A stretch of 64,000 nucleotides of DNA from Mycoplasma sp. Bg2. Its GTDB lineage: Bacteria; Bacillota_I; Bacilli_A; Mycoplasmatales; Hepatoplasmataceae. The notes under the pieces are model-generated. The model ran no database searches. It had not been told where the DNA came from and saw only the letters and a list, made by a program, of their open reading frames with translations. The DNA lies in contig LSMY01000003.1 in assembly GCA_001641225.1 (NCBI GenBank), positions 102,719 to 166,718 on the forward strand, written 5' to 3'. Shown one piece after another: positions 23,000 to 34,137 of this stretch. Each line of letters opens with the position of its first letter. Position 1 is the first letter of the stretch. A program made the translations under genes and the position numbers.

Positions 23000-23005
23000 T
23001 AAAAT

Positions 23006-24850
23006 ATGAACAAAAAAATAGAACAGAAAACTAATCCTAATGGTAAATATGGTTTCATTTCTATGGTCGCAATGATCATTGGAATTGTAGTTGCATCTGG
23101 GATTTTTGTTAAAAATTCAGAAATAATTACTGGAACAAATTCTGCAATTCTTACTACCATTGCATGAATAGTTGGTGGTTTAATTGTTCTTTGTATGATG
23201 ATGGGATTTTTGGAAATTAGTTCATCATCAAGATATAAAAAAGAACAAGGGACACTTTTAAATTGAAGTAGAAGTTTTTTAGGCAAAAATGCTTCTATGG
23301 CAATTGGTTTTTATATTACTTTTTTATATATTCCTTTGCTTACAATTGGGCTTTCCTTTTTTGCTGCTAATTTCTTACTTCAAGGGACCGAAATTAGTAT
23401 TGGTTTAGGTTGAGGATTTGCATTTATTACTGTAGTTGGACTTGCCTTTATGGTTTTTGCCCAAGTAATTAATGCTTTAACAAGTAGACCTGGTAAAATC
23501 TTCCAAACAGCCGGAACATTTATTAAAATGATTCCTCTTTTTGCAATTATTATAATTGCAATTGCTGCAATTGCAGGAGGAATGGCTCATGTAGAACCTA
23601 ATGCTGTTTTTGATCCTGATGCTACTATTAATGAAGGACTTGGAGAAGGCGCTGGTCACTCTGTTGCTTTAATATTTGCAGTACTTCCAGGAATTCTTTT
23701 CTCATTTGATGGATTTTTATATGCTGATTCACTTTCACTTGAAGCTAAAAAATCAACAACATATAAAAAGGCTTTAATTTTTTCAATGATCTTTGTTATC
23801 ATTATTTATGTTATATTTTCACTTTCAACAATGATTCTTGCAACTCCAAATGCTAGTGGTGAGTTTGATAATGGTGCTTTTGATACAATTACAATTTTTG
23901 AAACTATTTTCCCTAGTCATCCCGCTATTGGAACAGTACTAGTACTTTTAATTATGATTTCTGTACTTGTTGCAGTTAATGGACTTGCAACTATTTCTTC
24001 AAGAAATCTTGCTGATGCTTCTCATCAAAATTTAATTAAAGATGAAAATGGAGTACTTTTAAGAAGAAATCGTTCTGAAGCACCTTATAATGCCGCTTTT
24101 AAAGTTTTCATTTTTATGATTATATTTGCAATTGTTTTAAGAGCAGGGGACGCAATTATGATTGATTGAAACGGCGGAGATTATATTGCTGTTTCTGAAA
24201 GTGATTATGGAAAAGATTTACAACTTACCGGAATTGCTACTTCATTAGCTTGTGTATTTATGTTCTTTATGTATGGACTTATTCTTATGGGGGGAATTGT
24301 AAACCGGTTTACAAAAAAAGTAGAAATTCAAAAAAGTTTTGCCTTTATCTTCTTTGCAATTATTGCAATGTTGTTTATGGTTGCTTCTGCTAGTTACTTC
24401 TTATGAGATATTTTATTAAAAGATATTGTTTGAATTGCAAATGGGACTGCTGCTTCAGGAGTTCATAGTGGTGGCGAAGATATTTTACAACCCACTATTA
24501 AAGAACTAATCGCAATGGTTTTCTTTTTGACAATACTTATTAGTTTATGAATTGGACTTCTTGCTTATAACTATAATCACATTGAAGAAGCAGACTTTGA
24601 TAATTATCCAAATAAAATTAATGCAAGAAAAACTTATGATGCTCTTATTGCATACAAAGATTATGAAAAAGCAGTCTTTGCTAATTCTGATTTTTCAACT
24701 CTTATTAATAATCCAGAAAAATTAGATTATGAATGATATTTAAAACAAAAAAAACTTTTGGGCAAAGAAATTATTCAAGAAAAAAAATCACTTCATATTC
24801 GGTCAACTTTGCCATTAAAAACACAACAAAAGCAAAGTACCAAAAAATAA
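23006..24850 (+). CDS. APC-superfamily amino acid permease
   Basis: This 614-residue membrane protein has about twelve hydrophobic segments. The first has the APC signature GIVVASGIFVKNSEIITG (near residue 30), where the unwound helix binds the substrate's carboxyl and amino groups. Several UGA Trp codons occur. After the last span (near residue 530) a charged, Lys-rich tail of ~80 residues is cytoplasmic. The family imports or exchanges amino acids; the substrate cannot be read from sequence. It is a single-gene unit: leaderless-type promoter in front, strong terminator behind. Confidence 0.85.
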
Positions 24851-24890
24851 AAAATAGGGTAATAATTTAAATAGCTAATTATTTACAGTT

Positions 24891-24923
24891 AGAAAAGACA
24901 GCATAAGCTGTCTTTTCTTTTTA
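24891..24923 (+). terminator. Intrinsic terminator after the amino acid permease
   Basis: A perfect 12-bp stem (AGAAAAGACAGC / GCTGTCTTTTCT) with an ATAA loop is followed by TTTTT. Confidence 0.92.
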
Positions 24924-25036
24924 ATTTAAAATTAATAATTTATATACTAATCAATATTTTCAATACAAAAAAATAGCATAGAATAGATAATTTAATCGTA
25001 TAAATAACAAATAGAGTTATTTTTCTATTACTAAAA

Positions 25037-25062
25037 ATATTTTTTTAGTAATAAATTGATTA
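25037..25062. repeat. Perfect inverted repeat upstream of the antiporter gene
   Basis: ATTACTAAAAA and TTTTTAGTAAT face each other with two or three bases between. It could be an operator, a bidirectional terminator or an mRNA leader hairpin. It lies about 70 bases before the antiporter start. Confidence 0.45.
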
Positions 25063-25128
25063 TTAAACTATAAATAAATAAGAAATAAAAGAACAATTGT
25101 TTATTTTCTTGTACAAGGGAGGAAAAAA

Positions 25129-26829
25129 ATGATTACCACTTTTTTAGGTTCTAAGAACAATGCAAATGAATTGTTTGGTATTTTGCTTATCGCAGTAATA
25201 ATAATAATTGGGATGTGCCTTACTTTTCTTTGATATAAGGGGCCAAAATATACTAAAAAAATTACTAAATATATTCCCTTACCCTTGGCATTAATTATTG
25301 TGGGAGTACTTTTTTCTGGAGGAGGATTATATAATACTCCAGCATTTTTTAGTACTGCTTTAAATCTCCCAGAAAGTTTAATTACAACAATAAATGAAAC
25401 TTGGGTAAAAACAAATGATTGAAAATTAGATACTTGAACTCAAGCCTCTTATACAAGTGATATGTTGAGATGGGCAGCTCTTATTGGATCATCATTTTTA
25501 ATTTTTTATGCTGGATTTACAATTGATCTAAAATTATTTAAAAAATATGGGTTAACTGCAGTTCTTATTGCTACACTTCCACTTTTTATTGAAGGAACTT
25601 TTTTTGCCATTCTAATTACTCCAGTTCTATATATGCAAGAAGTCAACCAAGGGTTAATTAAAGATTGAAGTGAATTTAACTGAGCAATTTCCTTTTTTAT
25701 TGGGTATACCATTGCTGCTGCATCGCCTGGTATTGTAGTTCCATTATTAGTTAAATTCCAAAATATGGGCTATGGAAAATATAATAAAATAAATGAAATT
25801 GCCATTATTTGTGCAAGTTTAGATGATGTTACTTCACTTGGATTAATTTTGGTGTTCTTTTCATTAGTGGTTAAAATTCAAGCTCCAAGTGCAGACAGCA
25901 ATATTGGATCAACTTTTATAATTTTATTTGGAAGAATCCCTGTAATGCTTTTTATTTCTACAATTGTTGGTTTTGCAACTTATTTCCTTTTTATGTTTTA
26001 TGTTAAAATGCCCTTAGATAAATTTGTTCCGCATGAAACAAAAATAATGGGTAAAAAAATAAAAATTTGAAATATTTTAGCCTTACTTGGTTTAGTTGTA
26101 ATTATAATTGTAATTAATGAAATGTGCCAGCATGTTGAGCAGGCAGCTTTTGAAAATATTTATGCAGAAGATGTAAATAGTCATTTATTAAGTTGAATTT
26201 TTCCTAATTCATTTCTTGCTTTTTTAATTACCGGAATGCTTGTTGCAAATGCCTTTCATAATGATGTTAAAAAGCCAGGACAAGCCGAAAATATTAAAAC
26301 ATTCGCTGTGTGGGTTCCTACACTTTGACTTTTTGTTTTTGCACCAGTACTTTTTGCAAATACAGGAGGATTAATTATTTTCACATGAGTTTGAAAATGA
26401 ATTACCCTGCTTTATATTATTATCATTATTTTTTGTCTTTCAACAGGAAGAACTATTGGGGCAAGAATAGCATTATATGACCGAGAAAAATTTAAATGAA
26501 ATGATGTTCAGGTAATTCCTGCATTAGCTTGGCCAAAAGGAACAACCCCTTGTGCAGCCATGACTTTTATTGTGCTTATGGTGCTTTTTGCCGGGAATGC
26601 AAATCCAGATAATTACATCTTAATAAAAACATTGGTTCATCCTTTATTTAATATTTCTATTGCTGGAATTATTGTTACTATTCCAACTAATGAACTTGTC
26701 TTCAATACCTTATTTAAAAAATATATGGTGATTAGTGAAGAAGGGAAACCACCAACACCTGTGCCAATGCCTATTTTTGGCAAAATAAGTACTCAATATC
26801 AAGAAAGACATTATAAAAATAAAAAATAA
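25129..26829 (+). CDS. Cation:proton antiporter, NHA (SLC9B)-like
   Basis: This 566-residue protein has roughly a dozen hydrophobic segments. The key stretch ASPGIVVPLLVKFQNMGYG followed by IICASLDDVTSL resembles the SPxVVVPxxLxLQxxGYG...AASxxDD signature of NHA-type Na+/H+ antiporters (CPA superfamily), in which the paired aspartates carry cation and protons. A hydrophilic first loop of ~50 residues lies near residue 90. There are many UGA Trp codons. An AAGGGAGG ribosome binding site precedes the ATG, and the leader contains a long inverted repeat. Ion specificity (Na+, K+ or Li+) cannot be assigned. Confidence 0.75.
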
Positions 26830-26835
26830 AAGTTT

Positions 26836-26841
26836 TATAAT
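26836..26841 (+). promoter_or_regulatory. Putative -10 box of the choloylglycine hydrolase gene
   Basis: TATAAT lies 53 bases before the ATG, with an AAAGGA ribosome binding site just before the start. Confidence 0.45.
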
Positions 26842-26894
26842 GAAAGTGATTTTATAAAGATGTGAGAAATATTTAAATTGTTAGAAAGGAAATT

Positions 26895-27995
26895 ATGTGT
26901 ACAAATATAAAAATAAAAACTGTAAATAATGAATGAATTACGGGGAGAACTAATGAGTTTTTTGGTTATTTTAAATCTGATCTAGTTTTTTTACCAAGAG
27001 GGTATGAATATCCAAAATTCTTTAATCGTCCTGATTTGGGAACAGAAAAATTATCTTATGCAATGATTGGTGAAACTGCAAAAACTGCTGAAATTATGGA
27101 AATTGATATGGATGCAAATTCTTTTATTGATGGAATAAATGAATTTGGGCTTTCAGTTTCTACACTTTATTTTTCAATTGGGTTTGAATGAAAAGTAGTT
27201 GAGGAAAGCGACTTAAAACCAGAATATATTTCTGGTTATGTATTGACCAATTGACTTCTTGGCCAATGTAAAACAACAAAAGAAGTAAGAGCATGAATGA
27301 CAAAAAATTATGATCGTGTTGTAATTTTAAAAACTGAAAAAGAAGTCCAAGGATTTCACTTTGCAGTTGTTGATGCAACTGGTGACTCAATTGTAATTGA
27401 ACCAGAAAATGGTCGTTTATATGTTAAAGAAAATTTTTCAGGAGTAATGACAAATTCTCCAAGATTAGAATGACATCAAGAAAATTTAGCAAACTTTATT
27501 AATTTAACTCCAATCGATACTATTTCTAATTCAAAAATTATTGATAAAAATGGAAAACCAATTATAAAAAGAACCATGAGTAATGGACTTAAAAATCTTC
27601 CGGGAGATTGACAATCAACTTCAAGATATATAAGAGCACACTATCTTTCTTTAAACGCTTCAAAACCAAAAACAATTGAAGAAGGAATAAATACTACTTT
27701 TAGAATCTTACATACATCTGACATTGTTGCAGGGACAATTATTACTCCTGTTCCTGATGAATTTATGAAATTTGAACCGCTAGTTAAAACCGATTTAGAA
27801 GGATCTTTTATTGCTGATATTACTGATTGTATTTTAGTAAAGGACTTAACCAACAAAATTTATTATTATAAAGACATTCATAATATTTCTCCAAGATTTG
27901 TAAAATTAACTGATTATTTAGACGAAACTGAAGTAAAAAGAATCGATTTTGGGGATGACAAATCTTTGAAATTTCAAGAAGTAAAATTAATTTAA
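26895..27995 (+). CDS. Choloylglycine hydrolase / linear amide C-N hydrolase (bile salt hydrolase or penicillin V acylase family)
   Basis: This 366-residue Ntn-hydrolase cleaves linear amide bonds such as those of conjugated bile salts. The catalytic cysteine is residue 2 (MCTN), exposed after removal of Met. Arg18 and Glu21 follow in TGRTNEF, matching the Arg18/Asp-Glu21 pair of the family. INEFGLSVSTLYF near residue 80, MTNSPRLEWH near residue 187 (oxyanion Asn) and LPGDWQSTSRYIRAHYL near 235 (conserved Arg) complete the active-site set. No signal peptide is present, so it is cytoplasmic. It is a single-gene unit with ribosome binding site and terminator. The substrate could be bile salts, penicillin V or acyl-homoserine-lactone-type amides. 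Confidence 0.88.
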
Positions 27996-28048
27996 TCATT
28001 AAATAATAAGAAAAATTTTAAATAATTTAATCTAGAAAAGAAATAACA

Positions 28049-28074
28049 AAAGGCAAACAATGTTTGTCTTTTTC
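28049..28074 (+). terminator. Intrinsic terminator after the choloylglycine hydrolase gene
   Basis: AAAGGCAAAC / GTTTGTCTTT (one G-U pair) with an AAT loop and a T-rich tail. Confidence 0.8.
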
Positions 28075-28083
28075 TTAAGGAGT

Positions 28084-28089
28084 TATAAT
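28084..28089 (+). promoter_or_regulatory. -10 box of the hprK operon, near-leaderless
   Basis: TATAAT lies nine bases before the chosen hprK ATG (28099). No Shine-Dalgarno sequence. Confidence 0.55.
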
Positions 28090-28098
28090 TATTATATT

Positions 28099-29001
28099 AT
28101 GAAATTTAATGTTAATAAATTTATTGATAAATTTAATTTAAAAATTGAAAATAGAGCCTCAGCTTTAAAAAATGTCGATGATGCCACATTTGTTATTAAT
28201 GTTGCTGAATATGAAACCTTCATCAAATTTAGCAGTAGTTCAAAAAATAATTTTCTTCTAATTATTCGTGATGAAAGTGTTGATGAAACTTATTTAACTG
28301 ATCTTTTTAAAAAATTCAAAGATTTTAATATTTCTGCTGTTGTTATTTCAAAAGTTCATGATAAAACTTTTTTCAAAAAAATCGCAAAAGAGAATGATAT
28401 TACCCTTTTAAGTACGGATTTAACTTCAAGAGAAATATATATCACCTTAGAAAGATATATATTAGAAAAAGAAATTGTTCCTAAAAGAATTCATGGAACA
28501 ATGATGTCAGTTTATGGAGAAGGAATTTTAATTATTGGAGACTCTGGTATGGGGAAAAGTGAACTTGCCCTTGAATTAGTTTCTAATGGTCATTTCTTTA
28601 TTGGGGATGATGCAATTGATGTAAAAGCAATTGCTGGAAAAGTAGTAGGAAGAGCTCCAAAATCAACAAGACCATTCATTGAAGTTCGCGGAGTTGGAAT
28701 TATTAATGCAAGAGACATGTTTGGAATAAAATCAATTGTTAATCATGCAAATATTGATTTAGTTTTAGAACTAGTTGATTTAGATAAGGTAAGAAATACA
28801 ATTGATCGTTTGGGCGCAGAAATTATGCAATATCCATTGGTTGGAATAAATCTTCCCAAAATCCAAATTCCTGTTTATAAAGGAAGAAATTTATCTTCAA
28901 TTGTTGAAGCTGCTGTTATTTCTCAAAAACAAAGAAAATATGATAAATATATTGCGATTGATGATTTAAATCAAAGAATTATAAATTCTAATAAAAAATA
29001 A
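28099..29001 (+). CDS. hprK: HPr kinase/phosphorylase
   Basis: This 300-residue enzyme phosphorylates and dephosphorylates Ser46 of HPr, tying sugar uptake to metabolic state. The P-loop GDSGMGKSELALEL lies near residue 152, followed by GDDAIDV, and the family-specific signature EVRGVGIINARDMFG lies near residue 200. An ATG at 28060 in frame would put 13 extra residues inside the preceding terminator, so the ATG at 28099, right after TATAAT, is preferred. It leads hprK-lgt-trxB-whiA, an order seen in many Firmicutes. Confidence 0.95.
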   Translation: MKFNVNKFIDKFNLKIENRASALKNVDDATFVINVAEYETFIKFSSSSKNNFLLIIRDESVDETYLTDLFKKFKDFNISAVVISKVHDKTFFKKIAKENDITLLSTDLTSREIYITLERYILEKEIVPKRIHGTMMSVYGEGILIIGDSGMGKSELALELVSNGHFFIGDDAIDVKAIAGKVVGRAPKSTRPFIEVRGVGIINARDMFGIKSIVNHANIDLVLELVDLDKVRNTIDRLGAEIMQYPLVGINLPKIQIPVYKGRNLSSIVEAAVISQKQRKYDKYIAIDDLNQRIINSNKK

Positions 29002-29003
29002 TT

Positions 29004-30041
29004 ATGCTTTCTAATATTGACCAAACAACTTTTGATAAATTAATTTCATTTGTAGTAGGATATTTTGATATTCACACGGAAGGAACATTCGGTGTTCTAT
29101 TTCATATTGGTCCAATTAATTTTTCCATTTATGGATTTTTAGTTCTTGCTGGGCTTTTACTTTGTTTTGTTTTTATTTATATTGAATGAAAATATAAAGG
29201 TCATTCCACTTTTCATTTAGGAATGATTTTTGGAATTGCTGCAATAGTTGGGGTATTTGCTGCAAAATGATGATATCTTATTTTTAACCCAAGTGAGTTT
29301 CATAGTTTTTATGACTTATTTGCCTTATCAGGAGGAAGATCAATTCTTGGCTCAATTGTCATCGGTACTTTTGTTGTTTGACTTTATTCGAAATTTTTTA
29401 TTCCGGAAATTGAATGAGCAGAAATATTTTCTATTATGGTCCCAAATATTTTAATTGGCCAAGCACTTGCAAGATGAGGGAATTTTTATGATTATAATGT
29501 CTATGGTCAACCCATTGGGGAATCATTTACATATATTTTTTCTCCTGAACTTCAAAAAAATATATTTGATAATTGGGGAATAACTATTCCGATTTCAGAA
29601 ATAACAATTTATTATCAAAAAGATGCATTAGGATTTCTTCCCGACTATATTAGTTCAGGAATGCTTATTTGGGATAAAGAATCACTAACATTAGCATATC
29701 GCACCCCGCTTTTCTTATATGAATCATTAGCCACCTTTGTTGCCTGAATATTAATCACTTTTTATATGAAAAGAATGAATTATTTTAAAGACGGAACCCA
29801 TGGGGCAATGTATTTTATTTTTTATGGATTGATTAGATCCTCAATGGAACTTTTCCGTGATCCTGCTTATATAATGACTTGAGGAAATTTTCCTACTTCT
29901 TTTTATCTTTCATTACTTATTTTACTTAGTGGAATTATTATGTTTATTTATTTTCAATGGAAAAATGAATTAAAAGCATGAAATCAGGATTTTATGTTTA
30001 ATTTAACTATTTATTATCAACTTCTGAAACTAAAATTGTAA
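29004..30041 (+). CDS. lgt: Prolipoprotein diacylglyceryl transferase
   Basis: This 345-residue integral membrane enzyme moves diacylglycerol from phosphatidylglycerol to the lipobox cysteine of prolipoproteins. Hydrophobic segments run throughout. Family landmarks are FSIYGFLVLAGLL near the start, QALARWGNFYDYNVYGQPIG near residue 155 and DGTHGAMYFIFYGLIRSSME near 265, which carry the catalytic Arg/Asn/Glu region. Many UGA Trp codons break the frame in the standard code. It starts two bases after hprK. Its presence implies lipoproteins elsewhere in the genome. Confidence 0.93.
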
Positions 30042-30119
30042 ATTTTTTATCTTATTTTTGCTTTTTATTGAAATAAACACTATAATTGTGGAATTTTTTA
30101 CCTTCTTTAATGAATCAAT

Positions 30120-30125
30120 ATATAA
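30120..30125 (+). promoter_or_regulatory. Putative -10 box of trxB
   Basis: TATAAT lies about 40 bases before the GTG start and is followed by an AAAGGAG ribosome binding site near 30153. Confidence 0.45.
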
Positions 30126-30163
30126 TTAAAATATATTAAAAAATATTTGGCAAAGGAGAAAAA

Positions 30164-31099
30164 GTGAACGATAAATATGATGTTGTAATTGTAGGCGGTG
30201 GTCCTGGAGGATTAACATCCGCAATTTATACGGCAAGAGCAGAATTAAAAACTGCATTAATTGAATCTAGTGCTCCTGGAGGAAAATTAATTAATACCCA
30301 TAATTTGGAAAATTACCCAGGAGTTGATGAAGGGGCAACTGGAGGTGATGTGGCAGTAAAATTTTTTACTCAAGCATTATCTTTTGGAGCCGAATATATT
30401 CCTGGTCGTGTTATTAAAATTAGTAACTTAACTTCCTTTGATGCAAAAAAAGTTAGTTTAGAAGATGGGAAAATTTTAGAAACAAAAACTATTATTATTG
30501 CAAGTGGAACAAATCCTATTCCCTTAGATATTCCTGGTTATAAAGAATATCTAAACAAAGGAGTTTCTCATTGCGTTGTTTGTGATGGAGCACTTCATAA
30601 AGGTAGACCAATCATAATTTTAGGAGGGGGAGTTGCAGCAACAGAAGAATCTCTTTTTGGAGCAAATTTTGCTTCAAAAGTTACTATTATTAATCGTTTT
30701 CCAACTTTTAGAGGTGAAGAAATTACTTTAAGAAAAGTTGATGAAAAAGAAAACATTGACTTAGTTCCAAATGCAAAACCACTTTCAATTAATGGGGATG
30801 GGGCAAAAGTCAAATCAGTAACAGTAGAACTAAAAGATGGAACGAAAAAAGATTATCTTGCAGATGGTGTTTTTGTCTATGAAGGTTATAGCCCTGCTTC
30901 TGCTTTTTTAAAAGATACAAACTTATTAGATAAATATGGATTTATGGATGTAAATCCCAAAACCATGGAAACTACAATTTCTGGTGTATTTGCAATCGGC
31001 GATATTTTAAATAAACCATTTAAACAAGTAACTGGAGCAACAAATGATGGTACTATTGCAGCTTTAAAAGCAAAACAATATATCGATTTAAACAGTTAA
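30164..31099 (+). CDS. trxB: Thioredoxin reductase
   Basis: This 311-residue NADPH-dependent flavoenzyme reduces thioredoxin. The FAD-binding GGGPGGLTSAIYTAR lies near residue 10, the redox pair in HCVVCDGAL near residue 133, the NADPH site GGGVAATEES near 152 and the C-terminal FAD motif FAIGDILNKPFKQ near 280. The start is GTG with a strong AAAGGAG ribosome binding site. Length is normal. Confidence 0.96.
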   Translation: MNDKYDVVIVGGGPGGLTSAIYTARAELKTALIESSAPGGKLINTHNLENYPGVDEGATGGDVAVKFFTQALSFGAEYIPGRVIKISNLTSFDAKKVSLEDGKILETKTIIIASGTNPIPLDIPGYKEYLNKGVSHCVVCDGALHKGRPIIILGGGVAATEESLFGANFASKVTIINRFPTFRGEEITLRKVDEKENIDLVPNAKPLSINGDGAKVKSVTVELKDGTKKDYLADGVFVYEGYSPASAFLKDTNLLDKYGFMDVNPKTMETTISGVFAIGDILNKPFKQVTGATNDGTIAALKAKQYIDLNS

Positions 31100-31101
31100 T
31101 T

Positions 31102-31980
31102 ATGAAATCATTTACTACACAAATTAAAGAAGAAATTTTAGCTAAAAATTATGCAACCAAAGAAGAAAGACAAATATTTCTTTATTCTTTTATGCGTACA
31201 ACCGGTCGTTTTACTGAGGGAAAATTCATTTTTAAAACTACCTTAATTTCTTTTGAAGAGAAAATTAAAAAACTTTATCATGAATTTTTCCCTGGAGAAT
31301 TAAAAACAGTGCAAACTGTTAAATTTGTTAAATTTATTGTTGATGATCCTGCAGTTTTAGTTGATTTAAATTCAGTAATGGGTGATTTTATTATTTTAAC
31401 CCTATCTGAAACAAGAGCTTATTTAGCTGGGGCATTTTTAGGGCGCGGATGAGTTAACTCTTTGGATTCTAGATTTTATCATTTTGAAATTAGAGTAAAA
31501 GATTATCAACATTCATTAGATCTACTAGAAGCCTTTGAATCACAAGGGATTAAAGCAACTTCACTAAGAAAAAAATATTGATATTATGTTTATATAAAGA
31601 AAGCTCAAGATATTGTAGATGTTTTACGGATTATGGAAGCTGTTAATGCTTCAATGGTTTTTGATGACTATAAAATAGAAAGACAATTTCTTAGTGCAGT
31701 TAAAAAGATGAACTCAATTGAGCCTTATAATCGAGAAAAAATTGATAAGACCTGTAAATTACAAAAAAAATGTTGCAAAGCAGTACTTGAAAATGTAGAA
31801 ACAAGAAAACTACTTAATGACAATCAAATCAAACTAGCAAAATTAAGATTAGAAAGAGAAAATTTATCATTATCTGATATTCAATTATTATTTAATGAAC
31901 TTTATGATAGTAATTATTGTAGATCAACAATTAATAATTGATTTATTTTCATTAATAATCTTTATAATAAAACTAACTAA
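31102..31980 (+). CDS. whiA: WhiA-family DNA-binding protein
   Basis: This 292-residue protein is of the WhiA/DUF199 family: an N-terminal domain resembling LAGLIDADG homing endonucleases (AYLAGAFLGRGWVNSL near residue 110, with one UGA Trp) and a C-terminal helix-turn-helix (LRLERENLSLSDIQLLFNEL). In Firmicutes it affects cell division and chromosome segregation. It follows trxB by two bases. The end uses UGA (Trp) before TAA, adding INNWFIFINNLYNKTN beyond the standard-code stop. Confidence 0.88.
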
Positions 31981-32017
31981 AAAAGGGACGGTAAAAATCG
32001 CAAATACAAATAGCTTA

Positions 32018-33004
32018 ATGGAAAGACCTACGTTTGAGTGGATAATTTCTGGAGTACTATTAGCAAGTATTCTTTTAATAATTATTTGTGCACTTATTTA
32101 TTATATTATTCAATATAGAAAAGAAGGAAAGCATCTCTTTACAATTGGAAAATTAGCAATTATTTCAATTTTTTATGCTTTCTTCTGTATTCAAGCTACT
32201 TTAACTGCTTTTGTTCAGCCTTGATCAATTGCAACAAATTCATTTATTCCTTTTTCAATCGATGATGTTGCTGTCATTGCTGTGGGCTTTATTTTTGGCC
32301 CTATTGAAGGACTATTATTTGGAATGATTTGTGATCCCACAAATGTACTTTTAATTCATCACTGGGCATTTCAACTTCTTCCATTCTTTACATTGCCATT
32401 AATTGGCTTATTTTCTGGAATTTTAGGAAGATTCTATTTTAAAAAGAATGAAAATAATCTTTACCGTGAAATGATTTTTTTTCAAATCATTTTATTTTTT
32501 ATCGGAATTCTCTTTATTATTGCAGCACCTTTAATGATTGCTCTTGGAGATACTTTGAGATTTGGAAAAAATGGAGGATCAACTGCTTGAGGAAAGCATA
32601 ATAATTGAAAAATTGCCATTTATGTAGGAACCACTTTTGGGTTAATTATGATTGGACTCATGGAAATTATTTTCTTTAATTTATGAAATAAGAAAAAAAA
32701 TGATGTTTTTATGGAAGAACTTAATAAATATATTCCAATTACCGAGCCAAAGAATAAGGTAACTAATCCAGATTTACGATTATTTATTTATGTTTTTGCA
32801 GCTGCAGCAATTGGAAGAATTTATGGGGGAATAATCAGTCGGCCTTATACCCAACATTTTTATTTTCAAATGCCTTATTTTCCACAATTAATTTTACGTT
32901 TAATTGATTCTAGTTATTTAATTCCTTCCGCAACTTTAGTAAGCTGAGTGGTAATTAAGTATTCATTAGTTGCCCTTAAAACAACTCAAACAATAGAAAG
33001 ATAA
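32018..33004 (+). CDS. ECF-transporter S component-like membrane protein
   Basis: This 328-residue protein has about seven hydrophobic segments in two groups separated by a polar stretch near residues 225-255. IDDVAVIAVGFIFGPIEGLLFG (from residue 86) and the C-terminal MPYFPQLILRLIDSSYLIPSATLVSWVVI region resemble substrate-binding (S) subunits of energy-coupling-factor vitamin transporters, such as folate-type ones. The shared EcfA/EcfT genes are not in the window. No strong ribosome binding site precedes the ATG at 32018, and an open frame continues upstream into whiA, so the start is uncertain. The substrate is unknown. Confidence 0.6.
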
Positions 33005-33007
33005 AAG

Positions 33008-33013
33008 TATAAT
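33008..33013 (+). promoter_or_regulatory. Leaderless-type -10 box of the Opp-remnant operon
   Basis: TATAAT lies exactly six bases before the ATG at 33020. Confidence 0.6.
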
Positions 33014-33019
33014 TTTATT

Positions 33020-33202
33020 ATGCAAAGAAATATTTTAGATGATCAACCAACAAGTAATTTGCTGATTAGAAAAGAAAAAAGACATAATCTTTTTGTTTTC
33101 AAAACGCAAATAAATCTTGCTAAAATTGTAAGAAACACTGCAATATTTTTACTAATTATAATTTTAATTTGTGCAACTGTCTATATAGGGGTGATGTTGT
33201 AA
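33020..33202 (+). CDS. 60-residue single-span membrane protein, possible OppC N-terminal stub
   Basis: A charged N-terminus of ~35 residues (NLLIRKEKRHNLFVFKTQ) is followed by one membrane span (NTAIFLLIIILICATVYIGV). It directly precedes an OppD-derived and an OppF-derived gene (spacing 2 bases). In opp operons the gene before oppD is oppC, whose product begins with a basic cytoplasmic part and one span. The stub may therefore be a truncated OppC; similarity is too short to prove it. A consensus promoter six bases from the ATG indicates that it is expressed. Confidence 0.55.
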   Translation: MQRNILDDQPTSNLLIRKEKRHNLFVFKTQINLAKIVRNTAIFLLIIILICATVYIGVML

Positions 33203-33204
33203 TT

Positions 33205-34137
33205 ATGAAAATTAACAAAACTAAAAATATTGATAAATTTGCTTATTCAAATATTATTTTAGAACTTAAAGGAGTTTCTATTTTATACAAGGGTGAATTA
33301 GTTTTAAAAAATGTTTCTTTTAAGTTAAGAGAAACAGAGTCAGTTGCTTTTATTGGGCAAGAACAAAAACACCTTGTTCATCTTTACAAATTTATTAATC
33401 ATTATAAATATTATGAGTTAAGTGCAGGGGAAATTTTTATTAACGGAGAAAAACAAGTATTTAGTGAAATTAATAAAATTTTAAAAATTGGTAATAATAT
33501 AAATCAGTCTTTTAACCTTATTGATAATTTTAGTACTGTTGGTGAACGTTTGGTCAAACTACAAAGTGATGATAGCAAATTTGAAAAACAACTTGCAGTT
33601 TTCAAAATGCTATCTTTTAATCAAAATTCTCAATTTCAAAATTTATATTATATAAGAATTGAAAGACTTTCTAAATTTGCTTATTATATTCATACAATTA
33701 TGGAAGAAGCAATTCAACATCCAAATATTATTACACTTGATGAAAGAATCGACAAGTGAACTCCAATTGAAGAAGTACAATTAGCAATTTTTATTAATAA
33801 TATTCGTAAAGAATATGGGATTAGTTTTATTATTTTTAGTCAAAATATTTTTAATGTACTAAATATGGTTGATTCTGTTGGGGTCTTTTTTAAAAAAACT
33901 ATAGTAGAATATGGAACAGCACATGAACTTGCTTTTAAATCTGCTCATTATGAAACCCTAGTAAGATTAATGCAAATTGATCGGAATACTACTAAAGCAT
34001 TTTCAATATTAGATTACAATAATAATTTGCAGCCACCAACTGTTTATCTTTCTGATACTCATTACATTAAAACATGGATATTTTTTAATGCTAATAAGTT
34101 GAGTGATATTCCAGAAGAACTAAGGGAGAATTTGTAA
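33205..34137 (+). CDS. Degenerate OppD-like ABC ATPase lacking ATPase motifs
   Basis: This 310-residue protein keeps the frame of an oligopeptide ABC ATPase: ILELKGVSILYKGELVLKNV at the start, IVEYGTAHEL in the second half and the OppD C-terminal block ending LSDTHYIKTW. Catalytic motifs are gone. The Walker A position reads IGQEQKHLVHL with no GKS/T, the LSGGQ position reads RLSKFAYY, and the switch His reads SQNI; only an acidic pair in TLDER remains. One UGA Trp is in frame. The ORF is intact and coupled to its neighbours (start 2 bases after the stub, stop adjoining the next ATG), so it may be retained for a non-ATPase role or be early in decay. Confidence 0.7.

Noticed and set aside
30068..30087. 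Promoter TTGAAA...TATAAT before trxB
   Set aside because: Spacing between the two hexamers is only seven bases, too short for -35/-10.
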